Positions 44,261-52,122 of a DNA stretch of 64,000 nt are shown in pieces (position 1 is the stretch's first letter; each line of letters begins with the position of its first letter). A program made the translations under genes and the position numbers. The DNA is from Flavobacterium sp. (GTDB lineage Bacteria > Bacteroidota > Bacteroidia > Flavobacteriales > Flavobacteriaceae), in NCBI RefSeq assembly GCF_024642105.1, contig NZ_JAHEBT010000005.1, forward strand, positions 1 to 64,000, read 5' to 3'. A model generated the notes under the pieces. The model had not been told where the DNA came from, did not search any database, and saw only the letters and a program-made list of their open reading frames with translations.

Positions 44261-46132
44261 ATGAAGAACCTCCTTCTAATCGCTGCTTTTTCTTTTGGAA
44301 TAACCGGAATAGCACAAAACACATCCTATTGGCAACAACATGTCGATTATAAAATGGACGTGAAAATGGATGTAAAAACCTATCAATACAAAGGAAAACA
44401 AGAATTGGTGTACACCAATAATTCACCAGATACTTTGCGAAAAGTGTATTACCATTTGTACAACAATGCTTTTCAACCGGGAAGCGAAATGGACGCCAGA
44501 ATCCAAAGCATCAAAGATCCAGACGCCAGAATGGTTCGCAAAATAAAAGTGGGCGAAACCGAAATTAAAGAAAGCCGAATCAAAACGTTGCAACCCAATG
44601 AAATTGGATATTTGCACGTTGCTAATTTCAAACAAGACGGACAAACTGCTGTGGCAAAAGAAGTGGGAACTATCTTAGAAGTGACTTTGGCAAAACCAAT
44701 ACTCCCTCATTCAAAAACTACTTTCAGTTTGGATTTTGATGGCCAAGTGCCGGTTCAAATTCGTCGTTCGGGAAGAAATAATGCCGAAGGTGTGGAGTTA
44801 TCTATGGCACAATGGTACCCAAAATTAGCCGAATTCGATTTTGAAGGTTGGCACGCCGATCCTTATATCGCCAGAGAATTTCATGGTGTTTGGGGAAATT
44901 TTGATGTGAATATTACTATTGATTCTAATTATATTTTAGGTGGTTCTGGGTATTTACAAAACAAGAACGAAATTGGCTATGGTTACCAAGATGCAGGAAT
45001 TACCGTAGCGCAAACCAAGAAAACAAAAACCCTAACTTGGCATTTTGTAGCGCCAATGGTTCATGATTTTACTTGGGCAGCTGATAAAAACTACCTTCAC
45101 GATGTAGTTCAAGGACCAAACGGTGTGGCGATTCACTTTTTGTACAAAAACAATCCTGCGATTATTGAAAATTGGAAGAAACTACAACCACTAATGGTTA
45201 AAGTGATGGGCTTTTACAATACCACCGTAGGGAACTACCCATACAAACAATATTCTTTTATCCAAGGAGGCGATGGCGGAATGGAATATGCCATGTGTAC
45301 CTTGATGCTAGGAAACGGAAGTTTTGAGGGTATTTCGGGAACAGCGGCACACGAGTTAGCACATTCTTGGTTCCAACATATTCTAGCTTCTAACGAGTCC
45401 AAACACCCTTGGATGGACGAAGGTTTTACTTCGTTTATTGAAGATTTAGCACTTAACGAATTTTCCGAAAAGAAAGTTGCCAATCCGTTCAAAGGAAGTT
45501 ATATGGCCTACGCCAAATTAGTGGAATCTGGCAAAGAACAACCGCAAAGCACCCATGGCGATCGCTACGATGAAAACCGCTCGTACAGCATTTCGTCTTA
45601 TGTAAAAGGAAGTATCTTTTTATCGCAATTGGGTTACTTGATTGGAGAAGAAGAATTAAAAGAAACATTGCACCGATACTATACTGATTTTAAATTCAAA
45701 CACCCTGCACCCAACGATATCAAACGTTCTGCAGAACGTGTTACAGGCGCTAATTTGGATTGGTACTTATTAGACTGGACAGAAACGACTAACACTATTG
45801 ATTACGGCATTAAAGAGGTAAAAGACAATGCTGCAAACACTACGGTAACGCTAGAGCGAATAGGAAGAATGCCAATGCCTATCGATGTACTAGTAGAATA
45901 TGCAGATGGTACTTCAGAAAGTTTCTATATCCCGTTGCGTTTGATGAGTTTTGAAAAAGAAAACCCAACTCCTGCCATTAAAAGAACGGTTTTAAACGAC
46001 TGGGCTTGGGCCTATCCTACTTTTGAATTTAGCATTGCGAAACCCAAAGCAAGCATCAAAAAAATCACCCTTGACCCAAGCGGTTTAATGGCGGATGTGA
46101 AATTGGAAAACAATAGTTATTTAGCGAAATAA
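44261..46132 (+). CDS. M1-family zinc metallopeptidase
   Basis: 623 residues with a Sec signal (cut near GIAQ). The gluzincin motif is His364-Glu365-Leu-Ala-His368 (AAHELAHSWFQH) with Glu387 (WMDEGFTSFIEDLA) as third zinc ligand. The exopeptidase motif GGMEYAMC (about residue 342) stands in for the usual GAMEN, an accepted variant in Bacteroidota M1 enzymes. The N-terminal beta-domain of M1 proteins covers about 20-250. It trims N-terminal residues from peptides in the periplasm or outside; it follows a secreted subtilase. Confidence 0.92.
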   Translation: MKNLLLIAAFSFGITGIAQNTSYWQQHVDYKMDVKMDVKTYQYKGKQELVYTNNSPDTLRKVYYHLYNNAFQPGSEMDARIQSIKDPDARMVRKIKVGETEIKESRIKTLQPNEIGYLHVANFKQDGQTAVAKEVGTILEVTLAKPILPHSKTTFSLDFDGQVPVQIRRSGRNNAEGVELSMAQWYPKLAEFDFEGWHADPYIAREFHGVWGNFDVNITIDSNYILGGSGYLQNKNEIGYGYQDAGITVAQTKKTKTLTWHFVAPMVHDFTWAADKNYLHDVVQGPNGVAIHFLYKNNPAIIENWKKLQPLMVKVMGFYNTTVGNYPYKQYSFIQGGDGGMEYAMCTLMLGNGSFEGISGTAAHELAHSWFQHILASNESKHPWMDEGFTSFIEDLALNEFSEKKVANPFKGSYMAYAKLVESGKEQPQSTHGDRYDENRSYSISSYVKGSIFLSQLGYLIGEEELKETLHRYYTDFKFKHPAPNDIKRSAERVTGANLDWYLLDWTETTNTIDYGIKEVKDNAANTTVTLERIGRMPMPIDVLVEYADGTSESFYIPLRLMSFEKENPTPAIKRTVLNDWAWAYPTFEFSIAKPKASIKKITLDPSGLMADVKLENNSYLAK

Positions 46133-46143
46133 TATCCAGTAAA

Positions 46144-46515
46144 ATGAAAAAAGAAAAAATTATTTTTTGGACAGCAACCACTCTAATTGCTTTATTTGAA
46201 GGGCTACTACCTGCCTTGACCTCACAAACAGAACTAGCAAAAGAAGGAATTAGGCATTTAGGTTATCCTGAGTATTTTGGAAATGCCTTGGTCGTTTTTA
46301 AAGTTTTAGGAGTGCTTACTTTAATTATCCCTCAAGTTCCTCAACGAGTAAAAGAATGGGCGTATGCGGGTTTTGCTTTTGACTTTCTATTTGCATCAAT
46401 CAGTCACGGTGCTGTTGATGGTATCAATGGACAAACCTTTTTCCCGTTGGTAGTTCTAGGGGTTTTAGCTGTTTCTTATATTTACTACCACAAATTAATC
46501 GAGAACAAGAATTAG
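46144..46515 (+). CDS. DoxX-family membrane protein
   Basis: 123 residues with four membrane helices (about 7-28, 45-65, 72-92, 98-118). Pattern HLGYPEYFGNALVVFKVLGVLTL is typical of the DoxX/DoxX-like family found in many bacteria; linked to redox or quinone functions in some members. It lies 11 bases after the M1 peptidase gene and probably shares its transcript. A terminator follows. Confidence 0.82.
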   Translation: MKKEKIIFWTATTLIALFEGLLPALTSQTELAKEGIRHLGYPEYFGNALVVFKVLGVLTLIIPQVPQRVKEWAYAGFAFDFLFASISHGAVDGINGQTFFPLVVLGVLAVSYIYYHKLIENKN

Positions 46516-46544
46516 ATACATCAGTCAAAAAACGTAACATCAAT

Positions 46545-46577
46545 AAAAAAAGGCCTAAGTATTTAGGTCTTTTTTTT
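46545..46577 (+). terminator. Terminator after the DoxX gene
   Basis: AAAAAAGGCCTAA and TTAGGTCTTTTTTT form a stem with loop GTAT and a T-run on the plus strand. Confidence 0.8.
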
Positions 46578-46668
46578 ATGCATTTAAACGAGAAAAAAAG
46601 CTGTTGGTCTTAAATAAATTTAGCAATTAAAAACTCATAGTATCTTTAATCAAAAGGAAATTAAACTA

Positions 46669-47703
46669 ATGAAACAGGTGCTGCTTTTGCTGTTGTTTTT
46701 GGCTGTTTTACTAGTAGTAATCAGTTGCGAAAAAGGACGCACGGCACCTGCGATCATTTCAAAAGGAAAAAAAACCACAACAATTGTAAAGGATTCGATT
46801 GTAAAAGAGTCTATTACTACCACAATTGACACTGTTGATTACAACCAACGGCTTTGGGCTTTGAGCAACCAAGACGCTTCAGGACGATGGCCAGTAAAAA
46901 CGGCTTGTCCCTTAGCTGGGGCTATTTTGCCTTACCATCGCATCGTGGCATTTTACGGCAATTTGTATTCCAAACGAATGGGCGTTTTAGGCGAATTACC
47001 GAAACAACAAATGCTCCAAAAACTAAATTACGAAGTCAACCGATGGCACAAAGCCGATCCTTCTGTAACCACCATTCCTGCACTACATTACATCGCTATT
47101 ACCGCACAAAACGCCCCCGGAAAAAGCAACACCCATCGATTGCGAATGCCGCACCACCAAATTGATATTGTACTATCTTGGGCAAACGAAATTAACGGAC
47201 TTGTTTTTTTAGATGTACAAGTGGGGCATAGTACCTTGCAAGATGAATTACCCACCTTGGTCAAATACCTACAACTACCGTTTGTTCATTTGGGCATTGA
47301 CCCTGAATTTTCAATGAAAAATGAAGCTCCTCCAGGAACCAAAATCGGAACCTACTCGGCAGAAGATATCAATTATGCCATTCGGTTTTTAGCTCAAATT
47401 GTCCGTGAAAATAAACTGCCTCCAAAAGTGCTAATTGTACATCGGTTTACCCAAAAAATGGTCACTGATTATAAAAAAATCAAACCACTTCCCGAAGTTC
47501 AGGTCGTGATGAATATGGATGGTTTTGGCAACAAAACCTTAAAAAAATCAACCTACCACGATTATATTTTTAAAGAACCCGTTCAATTTACAGGTTTCAA
47601 ATTATTCTATAAAAACGACACTAAAGGGAATAGCGCTGGTTTGTACTCTCCCGAAGAACTGCTCCGATTCAAGCCTAAACCCATTTACATTCAATACCAA
47701 TAA
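46669..47703 (+). CDS. Lipoprotein of unknown function beside a polysaccharide deacetylase
   Basis: 344 residues with a lipoprotein signal (MKQVLLLLLFLAVLLVVISC, Cys20). A spacer rich in Lys/Thr is followed from about residue 60 by an alpha/beta region. Visible blocks are GAILPYHRIVAFYGNLYSKRMG, ALHYIAITAQNAPG, LVFLDVQVGHS, VHLGIDPEFSM and KVLIVHRFTQKM, with acidic residues at strand ends (DVQVG, IDPEF). This looks like a TIM-barrel-type hydrolase, but I do not recognise the family. Its stop codon is 2 bases before the polysaccharide deacetylase gene. A -7-like TATCTTTA lies upstream at 46641-46648. Confidence 0.7.
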   Translation: MKQVLLLLLFLAVLLVVISCEKGRTAPAIISKGKKTTTIVKDSIVKESITTTIDTVDYNQRLWALSNQDASGRWPVKTACPLAGAILPYHRIVAFYGNLYSKRMGVLGELPKQQMLQKLNYEVNRWHKADPSVTTIPALHYIAITAQNAPGKSNTHRLRMPHHQIDIVLSWANEINGLVFLDVQVGHSTLQDELPTLVKYLQLPFVHLGIDPEFSMKNEAPPGTKIGTYSAEDINYAIRFLAQIVRENKLPPKVLIVHRFTQKMVTDYKKIKPLPEVQVVMNMDGFGNKTLKKSTYHDYIFKEPVQFTGFKLFYKNDTKGNSAGLYSPEELLRFKPKPIYIQYQ

Positions 47704-47705
47704 TT

Positions 47706-48464
47706 ATGAAAAAGAGTCTTATTTTAGGTGTTATTTTTTCCTTTTTGACCATTAGCTGGTCTTGCTACACAAAACCCAATAACAAAAAAGAAGTACCCAT
47801 TTTGTGCTACCACAATATTAAAAATTTTAGTGCCAAGGCAAGTCCCGATGTCAAAGCCTACACCACTACTCCCAAACGATTTGCAGAACAAATGAAAGCC
47901 CTATACCAAAACGGCTACCAAACCATTTCTCCTGACGAATTGTACCGCTATTTAATTCACAACGTACCATTGCCACCAAAACCCATTCTCATTACTTTTG
48001 ACGATACTCGTGCCGAACAATTTACCTTGGCTGTAGCCGAAATGAACAAATACCACTTCAAAGGCGTGTTTTTTATTATGACCGTTTCAATAGGAAAACC
48101 GGGCTATATGACTAAAAATCAAATCAAAATTTTATCTCAAACAGGACACACTATTGGCTTACATACTTGGGACCACACGGCAGTCACTCATTATACCGAA
48201 AATGACTGGAATACTCAATTAATTCGTCCTCGAAAACAACTGGAAAACCTGATTGGTCAACCCGTTGATTATTTTTCATACCCTTTTGGATTATGGAACC
48301 AAAATGCCATTTCAAAACTCAGAGCCGAACATTTCAAACTCGCTTTTATCCTTTCTTCAGCAAAAGACAAAACGCATCCTGAATTCACCGTTCGAAGAAA
48401 AACTATAGCGGGAACTTGGTCCACTCCTACCATGCTAAAAGTGCTTCAGACTACTTTTCAGTAA
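47706..48464 (+). CDS. Polysaccharide deacetylase-family lipoprotein (NodB fold)
   Basis: 252 residues, likely lipoprotein (cysteine in ISWSCYTKP, about residue 20). NodB motifs: TFDDTRAEQF (motif 1, Asp96-Asp97 region), and LHTWDHTAVTHY with the metal-binding His pair (motif 2, HxxxH spacing), then YFSYPFGLWN (motif 3). It would remove acetyl groups from a surface or cell-wall sugar polymer, or act on related substrates. It is co-transcribed with the preceding unrecognised lipoprotein, which suggests a shared substrate. Confidence 0.85.
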   Translation: MKKSLILGVIFSFLTISWSCYTKPNNKKEVPILCYHNIKNFSAKASPDVKAYTTTPKRFAEQMKALYQNGYQTISPDELYRYLIHNVPLPPKPILITFDDTRAEQFTLAVAEMNKYHFKGVFFIMTVSIGKPGYMTKNQIKILSQTGHTIGLHTWDHTAVTHYTENDWNTQLIRPRKQLENLIGQPVDYFSYPFGLWNQNAISKLRAEHFKLAFILSSAKDKTHPEFTVRRKTIAGTWSTPTMLKVLQTTFQ

Positions 48465-48552
48465 CCAAAATTGGTGTAGGTTTAAAAAATCCGTCGAAAG
48501 CTTGCGAAAATGAAGCAAACTTTGCGAACTTTGCGCGCAAGAAAAAACAACA

Positions 48553-49527
48553 ATGGCAAAAATACTTACAGGGGTTCAAAGTACAGGAACTCCCCATTTA
48601 GGAAACTTATTAGGTGCAATCATCCCTGCAATTGAATTGTCCAACAATCCAGCAAACGAATCGTTTCTTTTCATTGCTGATTTGCATTCGGTTACCCAAA
48701 TAAAAAACGGCGAAACCTTACGCGCTAATACGTACAGCACGGCAGCAGCATGGTTAGCCTGTGGATTAAATGTAGAAAAAGTAGTGTTTTATAGACAATC
48801 GGATGTGCCTCAAACCGCTGAATTGTCTTGGTATTTGAGTTGTTTTTTCCCGTTCCAACGATTGACTTTGGCACACTCTTTCAAAGATAAATCGGATCGT
48901 TTAGACGATGTGAATGCAGGATTATTTTCCTATCCTATGTTGATGGCAGCGGATATTTTGTTGTATAACGCTGAGTTTGTTCCTGTGGGAAAAGACCAAT
49001 TGCAACACCTTGAAATTACTCGCGATGTAGCCTCTCGTTTCAACCACCAAATGGGCGAAACCTTTGTTATTCCTGAAGCCAAAATACAAGAAGATAGTAT
49101 GCTTATTCCGGGTACCAATGGTGGAAAAATGAGTAAATCCGCTAATAATGTTATCAATATTTTCTTAGACGACAAAGCGTTGCGCAAGCAAATTATGAGC
49201 ATAGAAACGGATAGTACACCATTAGAAGATCCAAAAAATCCAGACAGTTGCAATGCATTTGCTATTTACAAACTTCTAGCTTCTGAAAGTGAAATCGAAA
49301 CTATGAAAGCCAATTATTTAGGCGGAAATTATGGTTACGGTCACGCCAAACAAGCTTTGTTTGATCTAATTATGGAAAAATTCAAAAACGAAAGATCGCA
49401 ATACAATTACTACATGAGCAACTTAACTGAGGTCGATGAATTACTTCGAAAAGGCGCTCAAAAAGCGAGTAATGTAGCCAATGGCGTTTTAGCAAAAGTG
49501 AGAGAGAAACTGGGCTTCGAAAATTAA
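48553..49527 (+). CDS. trpS: Tryptophanyl-tRNA synthetase
   Basis: 324 residues, class I synthetase. The HIGH-type motif is TGTPHLGNLLGA (about 11-22), and the KMSKS loop is GGKMSKSANN (about 194-203). DKSDRLDDVNAGLFSYPMLMAADIL is a family landmark. It charges tRNA-Trp. It stands alone with an upstream region that contains repeated AACTTTGCG words. Confidence 0.96.
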   Translation: MAKILTGVQSTGTPHLGNLLGAIIPAIELSNNPANESFLFIADLHSVTQIKNGETLRANTYSTAAAWLACGLNVEKVVFYRQSDVPQTAELSWYLSCFFPFQRLTLAHSFKDKSDRLDDVNAGLFSYPMLMAADILLYNAEFVPVGKDQLQHLEITRDVASRFNHQMGETFVIPEAKIQEDSMLIPGTNGGKMSKSANNVINIFLDDKALRKQIMSIETDSTPLEDPKNPDSCNAFAIYKLLASESEIETMKANYLGGNYGYGHAKQALFDLIMEKFKNERSQYNYYMSNLTEVDELLRKGAQKASNVANGVLAKVREKLGFEN

Positions 49528-49831
49528 TTTTTGCCACGAAGACACTAGGGCGCTAAATTATTTGAACCATTAAGAAATTAAGTTGATTAATCCGTTATCA
49601 TCCCGACGAAGGTTAAATCTTTTTCACCATTTAGATACATAGAAAGGATACTTATTAAAGTAATGAGATAGACGTTTTACTTTTACATAGCTTTGTGAAA
49701 AATAGAGTTATTTCTATCCCTTCTTTTTAGTTGCATTTTCAATCTATGTTTCTATGTGGTTAAATTTCTTGATTTCCCGAATTTTTCATATCTGTGTTCC
49801 ACCTCGTAAATCCAATATCGTAAATCGTAAA
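49528..49831. repeat. Intergenic region with inverted fragments of the dispersed repeats
   Basis: The left end reads TTTGCCACGAAGACACTAGGGC followed by ATTTGAACCATTAAGAAATTA. The right end (about 49765-49832) is the reverse complement of the repeat family at 22519-23325: TTTCCCGAATTTTTCATATC, GTGTTCCACCTCGTAAATCC and ATCGTAAATCGTAAAT. The middle shows nothing that I can interpret. No gene. Confidence 0.6.
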
Positions 49832-50932
49832 TTAAATTGCTTCAAAAAGCTTACCTGGCAAAGGCCTAATCACGCCTTTCAACTCCATATTTAACAAGAT
49901 TCCCGATATTTTATAAATAGGGAAATCACAGTGCAGCGCAATAACATCAAGCAATTCTTTGCCTGTTTTTAAAAGATAATCATAGATTTTTTGTTCGTCT
50001 TCGTCCAAAGCTACAAAGAGTTGTTTTTGAACCGATTTAACGTCTTTTTCTAAGTCCCAATTCAGCATATAAATCAAGTCAGCAGCACTGGTAAGGACAT
50101 TGGCTTTTTGAGTTTTAATCAACGTATTGCATCCCTGACTGTACTTATCAGTCACTCGCCCCGGAACAGCAAATACATCTCGGTTGTACTCATTCGCCAT
50201 ATTAGCCGTAATCAAAGAACCGCCACGCTCTGCCGATTCGATGACAATCGTTGCTTCGGTCATTCCTGCCACAATCCGGTTTCTTCTCACAAAATTCTCT
50301 TTATCTGGATTGGACGAACTCCAAAACTCGGTCATAAAACCCCCATTTTCTTCCATTTTGGCTACATATTTTTTATGGGCTTTGGGATAAATTTGGTTCA
50401 ACCCATGCGCTACTACTCCAACTGTTTGAAGGTTATTTTCCATAGCTAATTGATGTGCCACAATATCCACTCCATAAGCAAATCCACTAACAATAACGGG
50501 ATTCAAAGGTACTAGCTCTTCGATAAATTTGCGACAAAACTCTAAACCATACGAAGTAATTTGACGCGTACCCACAATGCTAATCGTTTTATTATTTTTC
50601 AAGTCGATATTGCCGGAACTAAACAACACGAGCGGACTGTCAAAACAATGTTTCAACCGTTCTGGATAATCGATATCTTGAAAAGTAGTTACGTTTATTT
50701 GATTAGAAGCGATGAAATGTAATTCACGTTCTGCTTTCGCAAAAACAGATTGATCTTTGAAATTCTTCAACAGAATAGTTCCTATTCCGTCAATGGAAGC
50801 TAATTGCGACGATTTGGCTTTGAATACCGCTTCGGCAGAGCCAAAATGCGTGAGCAATTTTTTTGCGATAATATCGCCTACGCCTTCTACGCGTTGTAAG
50901 GCAAGTAAATAAAATAATTCTTGGTCATTCAT
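49832..50932 (-). CDS. dprA: DNA-processing protein DprA
   Basis: 366 residues. An N-terminal helical region with helix-hairpin-helix traits (VEGVGDIIAKKLLTHFG, SIDGIGTILLKNF) is followed by the Rossmann-like DprA core: SIVGTRQITSYG, IVSGFAYGVDIVAHQLA, and SGNIDLKNNKT. A small winged-helix domain closes the protein (about 300-366). DprA loads RecA on incoming single-stranded DNA during natural transformation. Complete and of normal length. Confidence 0.94.
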   Translation of the reverse strand: MNDQELFYLLALQRVEGVGDIIAKKLLTHFGSAEAVFKAKSSQLASIDGIGTILLKNFKDQSVFAKAERELHFIASNQINVTTFQDIDYPERLKHCFDSPLVLFSSGNIDLKNNKTISIVGTRQITSYGLEFCRKFIEELVPLNPVIVSGFAYGVDIVAHQLAMENNLQTVGVVAHGLNQIYPKAHKKYVAKMEENGGFMTEFWSSSNPDKENFVRRNRIVAGMTEATIVIESAERGGSLITANMANEYNRDVFAVPGRVTDKYSQGCNTLIKTQKANVLTSAADLIYMLNWDLEKDVKSVQKQLFVALDEDEQKIYDYLLKTGKELLDVIALHCDFPIYKISGILLNMELKGVIRPLPGKLFEAI

Positions 50933-51113
50933 TGGGGGTCAATTTGGAGCCTAAATGTAGTTATAAAGTCTGAAAAGCATTTCTTTTTTACTAAAAATTA
51001 GTACAAGAAATTGGTTTTACGCTCTTTTTAAAAATAGCTGTTATTAATTAACTCCCTGAAAAAGAAATAGCTGTAAAAATAATTCCGATTGTTAATAAAA
51101 ATTGTGAATAAAA

Positions 51114-51144
51114 TTTTGATAACTATTTTCGTTGCATAACTTTG
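51114..51144 (+). promoter_or_regulatory. Promoter of the SPOR gene, probably giving a leaderless mRNA
   Basis: TTTTG (51114-51118), 18 bases, TAACTTTG (51137-51144): a near-perfect Bacteroidota promoter. The ATG (51150) begins only 5 bases after the -7 element, where transcription is expected to start. Confidence 0.7.
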
Positions 51145-51149
51145 TTACT

Positions 51150-52085
51150 ATGAAAATCGAAAATTACATCGCGCAACTTTTGTACCGTTATCAATGTGTA
51201 ACAGTGCCTGGTTTTGGAGCCTTTTTAACCGAAATCCAATCCGCTCAATTAGTGGAAAGTTCCCACTCGTTTTTTCCTCCAAAGAAACTTATTTCTTTCA
51301 ATGCCTATCTAAAAAATAACGATGGGTTATTGGCAAATCATATTGCACAGACTGAAAAAACCTCTTATGAATATGCGGTTAGCGCTATTCAATACGAAGT
51401 GTTCAATTGGAAAAAAACCTTGCAAGAAACTGGGGTTTTTTCTATCAAAAACGTAGGTGACTTTTGCCTGAATGCCGATAGAAATTTAATTTTCACTCCG
51501 CACGATCAAACCAATTATTTAAGCAGTTCTTTTGGTTTAAGTCCGTTTGTTTCTCCGTTGGTAAAAAGAGAAATTTTCGAACAACAATTAGAAGCATTAG
51601 AAGAAACGGAAGCAATTCAATTGGTTCCAGAACACAAAAACAACTCTACTTTCTTGAAGTATGCTGCGATTTTTGTTCTAGGATTGGGTTTAACTGCTAC
51701 GGTGGGTTACCCTATTTATCAAAATGAAATAGAAACTCAAAAAATTATTGTAGAAACTGCCGTTCAAAGACAGGTTCAAAACAAAATACAAGAGGCTACT
51801 TTTTTTATCGAAAGTCCTATTCCTGCCGTAACGCTTACTGTTAAAGAAGGTAAGTTGCCGTATCACATTATGGCGGGAGCGTTTAGAGACGAAGCCAATG
51901 CACAACGCATTTTTGAGGATTTAAGTGAAAAAGGATACAAAGCCAAACGAATTGAGCGTAACAAACACGGTTTATATCCCGTACTTTACGGAAGTTTTTC
52001 TACTTATACTGAAGCTGAAAAATTGAAAAATGAAATCAGAGCAAAAGAAAATCCTGAAGCTTGGATTTTAATTGAATCGTTATAA
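51150..52085 (+). CDS. SPOR-domain protein with N-terminal HU-like domain
   Basis: 311 residues from the ATG at 51150; an in-frame TTG 18 bases earlier lies within the promoter. The N-terminal part (MKIENYIAQLLYRYQCVTVPGFGAFLTE, about 1-130) resembles the HU/CCDC81-like domain. One membrane helix is near 170-190 (FLKYAAIFVLGLGLTATVGYPIY), and a SPOR domain is at about 235-310 (YHIMAGAFRDEANAQRIFEDL ... WILIES). SPOR domains bind denuded septal peptidoglycan, so a role at the division site or cell envelope is likely. Confidence 0.85.
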   Translation: MKIENYIAQLLYRYQCVTVPGFGAFLTEIQSAQLVESSHSFFPPKKLISFNAYLKNNDGLLANHIAQTEKTSYEYAVSAIQYEVFNWKKTLQETGVFSIKNVGDFCLNADRNLIFTPHDQTNYLSSSFGLSPFVSPLVKREIFEQQLEALEETEAIQLVPEHKNNSTFLKYAAIFVLGLGLTATVGYPIYQNEIETQKIIVETAVQRQVQNKIQEATFFIESPIPAVTLTVKEGKLPYHIMAGAFRDEANAQRIFEDLSEKGYKAKRIERNKHGLYPVLYGSFSTYTEAEKLKNEIRAKENPEAWILIESL

Positions 52086-52091
52086 AAACAC

Positions 52092-52117
52092 AAACCGCCT
52101 CAAAAGGCGGTTTTTTT
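52092..52117. terminator. Terminator between convergent SPOR and helicase genes
   Basis: AAACCGCCT, loop CAAA, AGGCGGTTT followed by TTTTATTT on the plus strand; the A-run on the left allows use on both strands. Confidence 0.85.
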
Positions 52118-52122
52118 ATTTA

